A stretch of DNA of 64,000 nt from SAR86 cluster bacterium (GCA_028135785.1 JAOIHS010000002.1:89386-153385), one strand, 5' to 3'; counted from the first letter of the stretch, positions 1 through 10,789 are shown. Translations and numbers: made by a program. Notes: a model not told the origin generated them from the sequence alone.

Positions 1-1107
1 TTAAACATTAGAGCTCAAGAAAGTTTTAATGGTTTTAACATACCTATCATCAGGAAATAAAAATCCATCATGACCTTGATAAGAGTCTATGTTGACATAG
101 CTGACGGATTTCTTTGCGGCAATCAATGAATTAACTATTTCTTTTGATCTTTTAGGAGAAAATCTCCAATCGGATGAAAATGAGACAACAAGAAATTCAG
201 ATTTAGTATTTTCTAAAGTCGATATTAAATCACCTTCAAAATATTTTGATGGATCAAAATAATCTAATGCCTTGGTCATGAGTAGATAAGTATGAGCATC
301 AAACTTATCCGAGAAGTTATCTGCTTGGTATCTTAAGTAGCTTTCAACTTCAAATTCAATGCCATAGCCATATTCAATTTTATCTTTTTTTAAATCTCTA
401 TCGAACTTTTCTTTCATAACTTCTTCAGATAGATAGGTAATGTGTCCAAGCATTCTTGCTAACCCTAAACCTCTTTTAGGATGATGAGTGCCTTTTTCAA
501 AATTTGGGTCAGTTACAATGGCTTGTCTTGCCACTTCATTAAAAGCTATGTTTTGAGCACTTAATTTCGGAGCTGCCGCTATGACCACAGCTTTTTTAAT
601 TTTTTCAGGGTAGTCTATTGACCATTGCAAAGCCTGCATGCCTCCTAAACTTCCACCGGCGACAGAATGCCAGCAGTCTATTTGAAGAAATTCTCTCAAA
701 ATATTTTGACTATTTATCCAGTCTTTAACGGTAACCAGAGGGAAATCTTTTCCAAATTTACTGCCTGTTTCTGGATCTATACTGGATGGGCCAGTAGAGC
801 CATGGCATCCGCCTAAATTATTAAGAGAAACGATAAAAAATTTATTTGAATCAAATGCTTTGCCTGGACCGATTAATTCATTCCACCATCCAGGTTTTTT
901 ATCATCATCTGGAGCAAATCCTGCAGCGTGGTGATTTCCACTCAAAGCATGACATATTAAAATAGCATTATCTTTACTTTTAGATAATTCGCCATAAGTC
1001 TCATAGATTAAATCAAACCCTTTAAGATTTTTCCCCGATTCAAGGGGGAAATTTTCTTTATATGAAAAGATTTCCGGTTTAACGATACCCAAAGATTTAT
1101 TGCTCAT
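1..1107 (-). CDS. metX: homoserine O-acetyltransferase / alpha/beta hydrolase MetX family
   Basis: Translation with NHHAAGF...NELIGPGKAFD...SLNNLGGCHGSTGPSS, AGGSLGGMQALQW nucleophile elbow, C-terminal GHDGFL. Confidence 0.9.
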   Translation of the reverse strand: MSNKSLGIVKPEIFSYKENFPLESGKNLKGFDLIYETYGELSKSKDNAILICHALSGNHHAAGFAPDDDKKPGWWNELIGPGKAFDSNKFFIVSLNNLGGCHGSTGPSSIDPETGSKFGKDFPLVTVKDWINSQNILREFLQIDCWHSVAGGSLGGMQALQWSIDYPEKIKKAVVIAAAPKLSAQNIAFNEVARQAIVTDPNFEKGTHHPKRGLGLARMLGHITYLSEEVMKEKFDRDLKKDKIEYGYGIEFEVESYLRYQADNFSDKFDAHTYLLMTKALDYFDPSKYFEGDLISTLENTKSEFLVVSFSSDWRFSPKRSKEIVNSLIAAKKSVSYVNIDSYQGHDGFLFPDDRYVKTIKTFLSSNV

Positions 1108-1661
1108 TAATATAGTGCGGGAAATCCTAGTGAAAACCTTAAATTCTCTAGGACTCTATCAAATTGGATTAAAATAAAAAATACAATTATCGGAGAAAAA
1201 TCAATCCCACCGGCAGCTGTAAACCTCTGAAAGGGCTGAAGAAGAGGTTGAGTAATATTATGACAAATACTTAAAAAGGGACTATTGCTAGTTGGAGAAA
1301 CCCAACTACCAATGATAGATATAAAAAGAGAAAATCTTAAAATTTGAGAAATTACAAAAAATAAACTTAAAGCAGCCCAACCAAAAGCATTGAAAAAATA
1401 AAATTCTAAATCCTTACTTATGCTGAATAAATAGTAAGAGAGAAATTTCAAATCAACTATCCACGCTATGCAAGCAAGATCAATACCAAAGAAAATTGGC
1501 AAAGCAAAACGAAAAGGTTTGCAAAGTGGATCTAAAGTTGCAAAAGAAGTTTTCACTAAGGGATTCAGCATGCTCACTTGAAAGAATCTAAATAAGAGGT
1601 AAAAAGTAAACAAAATAGCTATAAGGTTTGTTAAGACGGATGAGGCGTATAATGGATCCAT
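1107..1661 (-). CDS. YggT family membrane protein
   Basis: Hydrophobic two-repeat protein directly adjacent to proC/yggS; IIGSWVSP and ITQPLLQPFQR motifs. Confidence 0.85.
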   Translation of the reverse strand: MDPLYASSVLTNLIAILFTFYLLFRFFQVSMLNPLVKTSFATLDPLCKPFRFALPIFFGIDLACIAWIVDLKFLSYYLFSISKDLEFYFFNAFGWAALSLFFVISQILRFSLFISIIGSWVSPTSNSPFLSICHNITQPLLQPFQRFTAAGGIDFSPIIVFFILIQFDRVLENLRFSLGFPALY

Positions 1662-1664
1662 TTG

Positions 1665-2450
1665 TTAGTCTCCTAGAGATTTAGATTTTTTGATGGCATC
1701 GTTGATGGCTTCACGCCAAATATCCTTTAACCCAGAAGAATCAATTTTCTTTAGAGCTGCTTCTGTAACTCCTCCTTTTGATGCAACCATGGTTTTTATA
1801 TCTTCAAATTTTTTAGAGCCTTCATTAGATTTATGAATAAAAGAAGTGCCATCGAGCATATCTCTTATCCATGGCTCAGGTTCTATAAATCCATGTTCTT
1901 TGGCTATCTCAGCAAGCGTATCTGAAAGATGGCTTATATAAGCAGGACCTGCTCCAAATATTGAAGTAAAAGCATCAAACTGATGCTCATCAATATGCAA
2001 ACATCTGCCTAATAGATTTAAAACGCTCATTACCGAAGATTCATTGATATCGACCTCTGAGTGGATAGCAATAGGACTAGAACCGCTGCTTATCCCTAGT
2101 GTAGGCATTGCTCTATAGATGTTTTCATAATTATTGAGTAATTTTTTTAATGTATTTAATTTTAAACCCGCTACAAATGAGATGACTGACTGGGAAGAGA
2201 GAAGTTTAGATATATCGAAAGCAATTTCTTCTACTTTATTTGGTTTGATAGTTAAAAAAATTATTTCCGAACCATTAACTAACTCATTAATATCAACATA
2301 ATTAACGCCAAAGTTAAGCATCTTTTTATCTTCAATTGGATCAAAGGCTAATATGTTATGGCTAGGCGCAAGTCTTTCTATGGCATGTTTGCCTAAATTT
2401 CCTGCCCCAATAAAACCTATAGTGTTGATTTCTTTAATTTCTTTCACCAA
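1665..2450 (-). CDS. proC: pyrroline-5-carboxylate reductase
   Basis: GFIGAGNLGKH Rossmann start; SIFGAGPAYI; VASKGGVTEAAL. Confidence 0.92.
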   Translation of the reverse strand: MVKEIKEINTIGFIGAGNLGKHAIERLAPSHNILAFDPIEDKKMLNFGVNYVDINELVNGSEIIFLTIKPNKVEEIAFDISKLLSSQSVISFVAGLKLNTLKKLLNNYENIYRAMPTLGISSGSSPIAIHSEVDINESSVMSVLNLLGRCLHIDEHQFDAFTSIFGAGPAYISHLSDTLAEIAKEHGFIEPEPWIRDMLDGTSFIHKSNEGSKKFEDIKTMVASKGGVTEAALKKIDSSGLKDIWREAINDAIKKSKSLGD

Positions 2451-3114
2451 ATATACCTGTTCCTATCCTAATCATTGTAGAACCATTTTCTATTGCAAGA
2501 CTATAATCACTACTCATTCCCATAGAAATCTCACCGGCAGTTTCAAATTTCATCATTAGTTTCTTTGATAATAAAAAAGTTTTTTTAAAACTTTCACTTA
2601 GATCATATTTATTTCCTTTATTTTCCGGTATCACCATTATCCCTTTTAAGTTTAAGTTAGGCAGGCTATCAATTTCCATTGCAATATCTAATAATTGATC
2701 TTCAGATATACCAGATTTAGTTTCTTCAGAATCAATATTTATTTGGATTAAAATATTAATTTCTTTTCCAGCAGGACAAAATTTAGACAAAAGCTTCGCA
2801 GTCTTTATTCTATCAACTGTATGAACCCAATCAAAATTTTCAGCAATTTGTTTACATTTGTTAGACTGAATTGAACCAATAAAGTGCCAAATAATTTTAC
2901 TATTTTTAAAAAAATTAATTTTCTCTATAGATTCCTGTAGATAGTTTTCTCCAAAATTCAATATTCCAGCTTCTAGGGCTTGAGAAATCAGTTCTATTGG
3001 TTTTTTTTTGCTTACTGCTATTATTTTTAATGTTCTATCTTCTCTATTAGAGAGACTTAATGTTTCTTGAACGGACTTTTGTGTCATTGAAATTTTTTTA
3101 TGTATTTCGTGCAT
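2434..3114 (-). CDS. YggS-family pyridoxal phosphate homeostasis protein
   Basis: IAVSKKKP, FGENYLQE, WHFIGSIQSNK, GMSSDYSLAI, MIRIGTGIFG motifs. Confidence 0.92.
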   Translation of the reverse strand: MHEIHKKISMTQKSVQETLSLSNREDRTLKIIAVSKKKPIELISQALEAGILNFGENYLQESIEKINFFKNSKIIWHFIGSIQSNKCKQIAENFDWVHTVDRIKTAKLLSKFCPAGKEINILIQINIDSEETKSGISEDQLLDIAMEIDSLPNLNLKGIMVIPENKGNKYDLSESFKKTFLLSKKLMMKFETAGEISMGMSSDYSLAIENGSTMIRIGTGIFGERN

Positions 3115-4823
3115 TACATTTTTTCAGGAGCAGATACAGATAGTATTTCTAAACCACTTTTTATGGTTTTCTTGGTAGCCAGAAGAAGGGCAAATTTAGC
3201 GTTTCTCTTCTTTGGATCATCATCAATAATTACTTCAGAATTATAGAAAGTGTGAAATTTTGAAGCTAAATCTCTCAAGTAAAAACATATCGGATGTATT
3301 TCTAAATCTCGATATGATTGTTCTAAAATATCTTGATAATGCTCAATAAAAGAAATCATTTCAGATTCTTGTGGCTGATTTAATTGATATAAATTTTCGC
3401 ATCCCTCTTCAATATCAAAATGCATTCCTCTTTTAATCAATTCTTTCTCTAAACTACAGATTCTTGCGTGAGCATATTGAATATAATACACAGGATTATT
3501 TTTATCCTCTGAGGTTGCAATATTTAGATCAAAATCTAAAGATTGATCTCCTTTTCTAGCCAAGAAAAAAAACCTAGCAGCATCAACACCCACTTCATCT
3601 ATAAGACTACTCAATGTTATAAATTCACCAGCTCTTGTAGACATGGATACTAGCTTTCCGTCTCTTATTAAAGAGACAAACTGAATAAAAATAGTTTTTA
3701 AAATATCTTTATTTAGACCTAGAGCCTCAACTGCTCCTTTTATTCTAGGTAGGTAGCCGTGATGATCGGCCCCCCATATATTTATAAGTAAATCAAAGCC
3801 TCTATGATACTTTGAGTCGTGATAAGCAATATCCGAGGCGAAATATGTAGGCTCACTATTTTCTCTAATAAAAACTCTATCTTTTTCATCACCATAATTT
3901 GATGATTTAAACCATGTAGCTCCATCTTTTATCGATAAATTATTAGACGCCTTCAATTTCTCGCTAGTTTTTAAAAAATTACTCTTTTTAGTTGATTCAT
4001 AAAGGGATGACTCGTTAAACCAAGTATCATGATTTACTCTAAACTTTTTTAAATCAGATTTTATTTTTTTAATCTCAAAATCAATAGAAAAGTTAATCAG
4101 CAGGCTAAATTCTTTAAAATTTTTATTAATAAATTTTTTCATTTCTTCTGATTCATCAATTTTTAAAAACGTATCTATCTCTCTGATAAGAAATTTATCC
4201 TGAAAAGATTTTTTAAGTTCTTCTGCCGTATTTTTGATGTAATCACCTTGATAACAATCTTCGGGAAGACTTATATCAACACCAAATAATTCTTGATATC
4301 TTAAGAAGACACTTAGGCCTAAAGTCTCAGATTGGAGACCTCTGTCATTAATGTAATATTCTTGAATGACATCATTACCCGCCTTCATTAATAAATTAGT
4401 TAAAGCAGATCCGAAAGCAGCCCCTCTTCCATGGCCAACATGTATGGGGCCAGTAGGATTGCAAGAAACGTATTCTATAAGAATTTTTTTTGGGGCATCT
4501 TCTGCAAAAGGAAAATAAGAATCTTTACTCTTTATTAGTTTCTTTAAATAAGCTAAGGACGCATCATTGGAAAGAAAAAAATTAATAAACCCAGGACCAG
4601 CGATTTCAACTTTATCAATCCATTCATGATCTCCTAGAGCAGAAATTATCTCATATGCTAAATCACGAGGATTTTTTTTTAATTCTTTAGCTAAAATCAT
4701 AGCCACATTAGTAGTCCAGTCTCCGTGAACTTCTGATTTTGTTCTAAGAACCTCCATCGAAATACTGGTTTTAGTTATTGTAGAGATAGTTTTTTCTAAC
4801 AAATCTTGAATATCTTTTTTCAC
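3114..4823 (-). CDS. argS: arginyl-tRNA synthetase
   Basis: EYVSCNPTGPIHVGHGRGAAFG signature; class I aaRS architecture; length 569 aa. Confidence 0.95.
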   Translation of the reverse strand: MKKDIQDLLEKTISTITKTSISMEVLRTKSEVHGDWTTNVAMILAKELKKNPRDLAYEIISALGDHEWIDKVEIAGPGFINFFLSNDASLAYLKKLIKSKDSYFPFAEDAPKKILIEYVSCNPTGPIHVGHGRGAAFGSALTNLLMKAGNDVIQEYYINDRGLQSETLGLSVFLRYQELFGVDISLPEDCYQGDYIKNTAEELKKSFQDKFLIREIDTFLKIDESEEMKKFINKNFKEFSLLINFSIDFEIKKIKSDLKKFRVNHDTWFNESSLYESTKKSNFLKTSEKLKASNNLSIKDGATWFKSSNYGDEKDRVFIRENSEPTYFASDIAYHDSKYHRGFDLLINIWGADHHGYLPRIKGAVEALGLNKDILKTIFIQFVSLIRDGKLVSMSTRAGEFITLSSLIDEVGVDAARFFFLARKGDQSLDFDLNIATSEDKNNPVYYIQYAHARICSLEKELIKRGMHFDIEEGCENLYQLNQPQESEMISFIEHYQDILEQSYRDLEIHPICFYLRDLASKFHTFYNSEVIIDDDPKKRNAKFALLLATKKTIKSGLEILSVSAPEKM

Positions 4824-5390
4824 TTATTTGGCTCTACTTTGATATTCGTTATTTCTTGTATCTATCTTTATTACATCACCTTGGTCAATAAATAAGGGCA
4901 CTTTAACTTCTAGACCATTAGCCAACTTAGCTGACTTAAGAGTATTTGTTGTTGTGTCTCCCTTGAATCCTGGTTCTGTTTCTAAAATTTTAATTTCAAT
5001 AAAAGTATCAATATCCACTGAAACTAGAGTATCTTCCCAAAGGGCAATTTCATAAGTTTCACCTTCCTTGATCCAAAGGCTTTTATAACCCATTAACTCA
5101 AGATCAAAATTTATTTGCTCATAACTATCAAGATCCATAAAAACGGCACTATTAGCCTCTTTATAAAGATACTGCATATTTGAAGTAGAAATATCAGCTT
5201 TTTCGACAGACTCACCAGTTTTGAAAGTCTTATCTAGAACTCTTCCAGTTATTAAACTTCTATATTTGACACGCATTACAGCCTGTCCTTTCCCTGGCTT
5301 GTGGAATTGGTTGTCTACGATTTCACAAAGCTCATTTTCTATAAGTACTTTTAAACCTGGTCTAAACTCATTTGTGCTGATCATTGCCAT
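4824..5390 (-). CDS. efp: elongation factor P
   Basis: NEFRPGLKVLIENELCEIVDNQFHKPGKGQAVMRVK; C-terminal EVKVPLFIDQGDVIKIDTRNNEYQSRAK. Confidence 0.95.
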   Translation of the reverse strand: MAMISTNEFRPGLKVLIENELCEIVDNQFHKPGKGQAVMRVKYRSLITGRVLDKTFKTGESVEKADISTSNMQYLYKEANSAVFMDLDSYEQINFDLELMGYKSLWIKEGETYEIALWEDTLVSVDIDTFIEIKILETEPGFKGDTTTNTLKSAKLANGLEVKVPLFIDQGDVIKIDTRNNEYQSRAK

Positions 5391-5573
5391 AAAAAACTTC
5401 CTTGAAACTTTGCTAAAATATCACGATTATGTTTTGCAAAATCGACATAATGTTGCAATATATTATGCAAAATTTTAAAGTACCTGCATTAAAAGATTAG
5501 TTTACCTAAGGAGATACAAGTTTTTCTTGTTTTTTTTTACAAATTTACATTTATTTCAAGAGAAGGGGATTTC

Positions 5574-6338
5574 ATGATTAGACATTTAACAAAATTGATA
5601 CTTATACCTTTGTTGGTAGTGTTTTCTTTATCTACGATGAGTCAATTAGATTCTGTCATGGATGAAAATAAAGACAGAACAAAAGCTGCTGCAGTTTCAC
5701 AAGCAAAAATTGATTCAACACAAATTAAAACAGATAAAGCATCTACAGAATATAAAAGCGTAAGTAAACAAATAGAAGGCTTAAAAGTCTATAACGCCCA
5801 AAAAAGAAAACAGATAAGAAGACAAATTGAACGCATGCGCGAAATAGAGAAAACTATGAAGTATGCATCTGTCTTACAGAGACAAATTCCACCTTTAGCC
5901 AGAAGAATGCATGCTGGCTTAGAGCAATTTGTTGCTCTAGATCTTCCTTTTAGTTCAGGCGAAAGGACAGAAAGACTTAAATTCATTAAAGACGCGCTTG
6001 ATAATCCTACTGTATCTCCTGCTGAAAAACTAAGACAAGTACTAGAAGGGTTTGATATTGAAGCTGAATATGGAAGAAAAATAGATACCTATAAAGATAC
6101 AATTTTAATCGGCGATAAAGAAAGAGATGTAAATATTCTTCGAGTTGGAAGATTGGTTCTTGCGTATCAAACCTCAGACCAAGATAGAACGGGAATTTGG
6201 AATAAAGAATCTAAAACATGGGAAAGACTGCCTGGCCGATATAGGGGAGTCGTAAGAGATGGCATTAGTATGGCTAAAAAACTTAAAACAGTAGACATGC
6301 TTGAACTTCCAGTTCCAGCAGCGGAGATAGTTAAATGA
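5574..6338 (+). CDS. DUF3450-like periplasmic coiled-coil protein of TonB2-type operon
   Basis: N-terminal signal segment, coiled-coil, WERLPGRYR near the C-terminus, operonic with MotA/TolQ/ExbB genes. Confidence 0.75.
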   Translation: MIRHLTKLILIPLLVVFSLSTMSQLDSVMDENKDRTKAAAVSQAKIDSTQIKTDKASTEYKSVSKQIEGLKVYNAQKRKQIRRQIERMREIEKTMKYASVLQRQIPPLARRMHAGLEQFVALDLPFSSGERTERLKFIKDALDNPTVSPAEKLRQVLEGFDIEAEYGRKIDTYKDTILIGDKERDVNILRVGRLVLAYQTSDQDRTGIWNKESKTWERLPGRYRGVVRDGISMAKKLKTVDMLELPVPAAEIVK

Positions 6339-7732
6339 GAAATATAATGTTTAAAATTTTATTAGTAGTTTCAATTTCTTTTGGATCATTCAATGCAATT
6401 GCAGAAGATAAAAAACCTCAATCAGAGGCTTTGAACTTAGACGAACTTCTTGAATTAGTAAAATCTGGAAAGTTTGCTGAATCGGAAGAGGCAACAAAAA
6501 GAGAAAATAGATTCTCAAAAGAAAGAAACAGACAACAAACTCTTTTAGCTAACGCAAAAATAGAACGAGCAAAGTTAGAAGCCACTGCTACGACTTTAGA
6601 AACTAGATTTGAAGCGAATGATGCAAAATTAACCCTGTTAGAAGAACAATTGAAAACTAGATTGGGCTCTTTGTATGAAACTTTCGGACATCTGCAAGGG
6701 GTAGCTTCTGATACAGAGGATTATTTTAAGACAGCAATTACTTCAGGACAGTTTGGTAAAGAAAGAGAAGTTTTCTTAGGTGATTTAGCTAGGAAAATGG
6801 GTGAAGGAGTAAGTGTTGCAACTATTGAGGAGATAGAGCAGCTTTGGTATGAGCTTTCAAGAGAATTAGTTGCATCTGGAAATGTTCAAAGATTTTCAGC
6901 TACTGTCATTGACAATGAAGGCGAGTCTTCAGTTGAAGACGTCGTAAGAGTTGGAAACTTTAATGCTGTAGCAGAAGGCAGATATTTAACTTATCTTTCT
7001 AAAAGAGGCGCGTTTGAGACTCTTCCAAAACAACCAGGAAGATACCTAGACGGAACTTATGATGTATTTGACGAAGATTCAGGTTTTGTTCAATTTGCTG
7101 TAGATCCTACTGGTCCTCAAGGCGGAGCTTTATTAGTCAATCTTATTTCTCTTCCGTCTTTCTTTGAACAAATTCAATATGGAAGAATAACTGGTTATAC
7201 AATTATAGTTTTATTCTTAATCGCCATTGGTGTTTTTGGATGGCGTTTTTATGCTTTATTCACGATAAATGGAAATGTTAAAAAACAGGCAGCTGGAGAA
7301 TCAGCTGATGAAAATCCATTATCAAGAATATTCGATGTAGCGGATAAAAATAAAACCGATACTGAAACGTTAGAGCTTAAATTGTCAGAACAAATTCTTA
7401 TTGAGAGAGCCGATATAGATCAATATATTTGGGTTGTTAGATTAATTTCAGTTGTATCTCCTTTGCTTGGTTTATTTGGAACCATCATAGGAATGATAAA
7501 TACTTTTCAAGCAATTACTTTATTCGGAACTGGAGATCCCAAAACAATGGCTGGGGGTATATCAGAAGCGTTAGTTACAACTATGCTTGGACTAATGTGT
7601 GCTATTCCAACGACCTTTATGGCAGCAGCATTATCTAATTACTCTAAAGGAATCTTAGCTATTTTAGAAGAGCAAAGTACGGGTATGGTAGCAGTCAGGT
7701 CTGAAGAAACTCATGCGGGAAGTTCTGTCTAA
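6335..7732 (+). CDS. MotA/TolQ/ExbB proton channel family protein (TtpC-like, long periplasmic N-terminal domain)
   Basis: C-terminal LISVVSPLLGLFGTIIGMINTFQAI...GGISEALVTTMLGL channel motif. Confidence 0.88.
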   Translation: MRNIMFKILLVVSISFGSFNAIAEDKKPQSEALNLDELLELVKSGKFAESEEATKRENRFSKERNRQQTLLANAKIERAKLEATATTLETRFEANDAKLTLLEEQLKTRLGSLYETFGHLQGVASDTEDYFKTAITSGQFGKEREVFLGDLARKMGEGVSVATIEEIEQLWYELSRELVASGNVQRFSATVIDNEGESSVEDVVRVGNFNAVAEGRYLTYLSKRGAFETLPKQPGRYLDGTYDVFDEDSGFVQFAVDPTGPQGGALLVNLISLPSFFEQIQYGRITGYTIIVLFLIAIGVFGWRFYALFTINGNVKKQAAGESADENPLSRIFDVADKNKTDTETLELKLSEQILIERADIDQYIWVVRLISVVSPLLGLFGTIIGMINTFQAITLFGTGDPKTMAGGISEALVTTMLGLMCAIPTTFMAAALSNYSKGILAILEEQSTGMVAVRSEETHAGSSV

Positions 7733-7737
7733 AAACC

Positions 7738-8262
7738 ATGAGTTGGTTTTTTAATTTACAGGACACTCTATTTTCCTTCCTTGAAAAGGGAGGTGGGGTG
7801 GTTTTATTAATAAGCCTTTTAGTCGTATTGATGTGGTTTTTCATTTTTGAAAGGATTTGGTATTTTTCTCTAGTGCATCCTTTAGTTGAGAAAGAAACAA
7901 TTCAAGAGTGGTCAAATGTTCCAGAGCATAAATCATGGAAAGGGCACATGATCAGGTCAATGCTCGTTTCCAAAGCAAATTTACAGATAAGAAACAACCT
8001 TGAATTGATAAGAGTTTGCGTTGCAATTGCTCCTTTGTTTGGATTACTAGGAACCATAGTCGGTATGATCGAAGTTTTTCACATTCTTGCTGTAACTGGA
8101 GGAGGCGACGCCAAAGCAATGGCAGGCGGAGTAGCTAGATCAACTATTCCTGCGATGGCAGGTCTAATGGCTGCCATACCAGCAAGTATTGCTGCTAGAT
8201 GGCTAGAAAATAATGCAAAAAAGAAATCAGATTTATTATCAGAACGTTTAACATATGAGTAA
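7738..8262 (+). CDS. ExbB-like biopolymer transporter
   Basis: VAIAPLFGLLGTIVGMIEVF...GGVARSTIPAMAGLMAAIPA. Confidence 0.9.
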   Translation: MSWFFNLQDTLFSFLEKGGGVVLLISLLVVLMWFFIFERIWYFSLVHPLVEKETIQEWSNVPEHKSWKGHMIRSMLVSKANLQIRNNLELIRVCVAIAPLFGLLGTIVGMIEVFHILAVTGGGDAKAMAGGVARSTIPAMAGLMAAIPASIAARWLENNAKKKSDLLSERLTYE

Positions 8263-8268
8263 AGAGAA

Positions 8269-8679
8269 ATGAGAAGATCTTTAATAAGCCAAGCAGTAGA
8301 AGAAGTAGATGAGCCGAATATAACTCCCATGTTGGATGTTGTATTTATTCTTTTAATATTTTTTATAGTCACAGCAAACTTCATCAAAGATCCTGGTTTA
8401 GAAATAAATAGGCCGGATTCTGAGACTGCAGAAATAACCGAGAATGCTGCAATTTTAATTGCTATAGGTCCTGCTGGAGAAATATATATGGATGGCAGAA
8501 GAATAGATGTCCGCCAAGTGAAAGCAAACGTAATTCGACTAATGGCAGAAAACCCTCAAGGAGCTGTTGTTATGCAAGCAGATAAAAAAGCGACAGCTGA
8601 AAAAATAATTGCCGTTATGGATGAAGTTAGAGAAGCTGGCGTTATTGATATTTCAATTGCATCAGAACCTAATTTTTAA
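8269..8679 (+). CDS. ExbD/TolR biopolymer transporter
   Basis: EPNITPMLDVVFILLIFFIVTANF. Confidence 0.93.
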   Translation: MRRSLISQAVEEVDEPNITPMLDVVFILLIFFIVTANFIKDPGLEINRPDSETAEITENAAILIAIGPAGEIYMDGRRIDVRQVKANVIRLMAENPQGAVVMQADKKATAEKIIAVMDEVREAGVIDISIASEPNF

Positions 8680-9398
8680 TGTTTCAAAACTTACTAAATT
8701 TATTTAAAAAATATATTCCTATTGATATAGAAGCATTTATTTCAGGCTCTCTAGATGACTCTAATATATATCAAAAATATGGGATAGCCGCCGCAGCAGC
8801 AACTGCAGTTGCCTTATTTTCGCTATTACTAATGGCTTTTCTAATCGCAACCGGCGAAGTTAAGTTAGATGAAATTAAAACAAGAAAAATAGCAGATATC
8901 GTTATGCCTCAAAGAGACCCGGAGCTTCTTGATAATGTTGAGCGTCCAGATGAAGCCGAGCCAGAACCAGACCAAGTTCCTCCTGAGGTAGATATAGAAC
9001 AAATAGATCAGGTACTTGATGATTCTTTAAACCTGAATTTTAAATTCAAAGCAAAAAGACAGGGAGTCTTTGCTGACGGATCATATGTTCCTATTTTTCA
9101 AGTACCACCTCAATATCCAAGAAGAGCAGCTGAGAGAGGTATAGAAGGATGTGTTTTATTAGAATATACCGTTACTCCCTCTGGAGCTGTTAGCGAACCA
9201 ACAGTTCTAAATGCCATTCCCAAAGGACTTTTTGATAGAGCAGCAACGAGAGCTGCGTTAAGATATAAATATAAGCCTTTAATAAGAGACGGTGTTGCTG
9301 TTGCTGTTGAAGGCGTGAGGCAAAGAATAACTTTTATCTTGGAAGGCGAAAATAAGGGAGCTGGGTATATTCCAGAGAATTGTAGAGGCATGATGTAA
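8679..9398 (+). CDS. TonB family energy transducer
   Basis: Single N-terminal TM, Pro/Glu-rich linker, C-terminal PPQYPRRAAERGIEGCVLLEYTVTPSGAV TonB domain. Confidence 0.92.
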   Translation: MFQNLLNLFKKYIPIDIEAFISGSLDDSNIYQKYGIAAAAATAVALFSLLLMAFLIATGEVKLDEIKTRKIADIVMPQRDPELLDNVERPDEAEPEPDQVPPEVDIEQIDQVLDDSLNLNFKFKAKRQGVFADGSYVPIFQVPPQYPRRAAERGIEGCVLLEYTVTPSGAVSEPTVLNAIPKGLFDRAATRAALRYKYKPLIRDGVAVAVEGVRQRITFILEGENKGAGYIPENCRGMM

Positions 9399-10789
9399 TG
9401 AAATTAAATTATTTATACATAACGTTACTTTTATTGAGTTTTAATTTATTTGTAAATTCTGCTGAGGAAGAAAAAGAAGAATTTAATTTTCCGGGGTTTA
9501 CTCTTTCAAAATGTCTAAAAGATTACGACATAAAAAAACAATCAGGAAGAAGAGTAGCAAAACTTCCAAGTAGAAGCGCTCAAAAACATTTAAAAACTTT
9601 ATTTCCTGTTTTGGAGGAAGATGATCTACCAAAAGCTTTAGAAATTCTAGATAGAATGAAAGCCGATAAAGAATTACAGGAAAGAGATAAAGCTCAGATG
9701 TATTATTACTATGCATACGTTTATTTCAGTCAAGAAAATTTAAGAAAAGCAAAATCAGCTTATAAAGACTTTTTAAATATTGATGAAGCAGATCCAAGGC
9801 TAAGATCTAATGTAATTTTTAGCTTGGCTCAAATTGCTTATTCAGAAGAAAAATATAGAGAATCTATTTCTAAAATGAAAGAATGGCTTTCTATGGAAGC
9901 GAACCCAAGTTCAACAGGATTTGACATCATGGCCGCTTCATACTGGCAGCTAAAGGATAAAAAAAGAGCTTTGAAAAATGCACAAACAGGATTGTGTGTG
10001 GCGAAGGCCAACAAATCAAAACCTAGAGAATCGACCTACAATTTGCTGTTAGCTTTGTACAATGAAAAAAAACAAACAAAAAAAATGCTCCCTCTTTATG
10101 AAGAGCTAGTTAAATTTCATCCTAAGAAAAAATATTGGACCCAGCTATCTGGAATTTATGGAGAGTTAGAGCAAGAAGATAACCAACTTACTTCTTTGGA
10201 AGCAGCATTTGATCAAGAGTTGCTTGACAAAGAAAATGAATATATCGCTTTATATCAGCTTTTAATGAGAGCAGAAGCTCCTCTGAAAGCAGCTAAAGTA
10301 ATGAGTTATGGTTTAAATAAAGAATTTGTAAAGGATAATGAAAAGCACTTAAAAATGTTAGCTCAAGGTTGGCATTTGGCACAAGAATTAGAAACAGCAG
10401 AACCCATTTATGAAAAAGCGGCAAAGAAATCTGAAGAAGGTGAGCTTTATGTTTTTTTAGGTCAAATATATCTGGCTACTGATAGATATGACCTCGCTAT
10501 GGATACATTAAAATTAGGATTAAAAAAAGGAAAGCTTAAAGACCCAGTCACAGTTAATATTCTACTAGGACAAGTTTCTTATGAAATGCAAAATTTTGAA
10601 GATGCTACTAAGTTTTTTAGGACTGCATTAGATAGACTTTCTGATTTAAAAATTAAAGATAAAGAACGCTTAGAAAAAAGACAAGATAAGCTAAGAACAC
10701 AAGCATTGACCTGGCTAACATATACAGAGAAAGAAGCTAAAAGGGTTAAGATGCTAGAGCTAAGAAGAAAAGATTTAGAAAAAAGTTAA
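9398..10789 (+). CDS. TPR-repeat secreted protein of the TonB2-type operon
   Basis: Signal peptide and repeated helical TPR-like units; end of operon 5574-10789. Confidence 0.75.
   Translation: MKLNYLYITLLLLSFNLFVNSAEEEKEEFNFPGFTLSKCLKDYDIKKQSGRRVAKLPSRSAQKHLKTLFPVLEEDDLPKALEILDRMKADKELQERDKAQMYYYYAYVYFSQENLRKAKSAYKDFLNIDEADPRLRSNVIFSLAQIAYSEEKYRESISKMKEWLSMEANPSSTGFDIMAASYWQLKDKKRALKNAQTGLCVAKANKSKPRESTYNLLLALYNEKKQTKKMLPLYEELVKFHPKKKYWTQLSGIYGELEQEDNQLTSLEAAFDQELLDKENEYIALYQLLMRAEAPLKAAKVMSYGLNKEFVKDNEKHLKMLAQGWHLAQELETAEPIYEKAAKKSEEGELYVFLGQIYLATDRYDLAMDTLKLGLKKGKLKDPVTVNILLGQVSYEMQNFEDATKFFRTALDRLSDLKIKDKERLEKRQDKLRTQALTWLTYTEKEAKRVKMLELRRKDLEKS

Noticed and set aside
2353-2559. + strand ORF overlapping proC/yggS
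   Set aside because: Fully overlapped by two strong conserved genes on the other strand.
5453-5470. Near-palindrome TTGCAATATATTATGCAA in the efp/TonB operon intergenic region
   Set aside because: Only 14 of 18 positions symmetric and AT-rich, so expected by chance; not enough for a regulator call.
8079-8387. 102-aa minus ORF across exbB/exbD
   Set aside because: Antisense to two clearly conserved channel genes.
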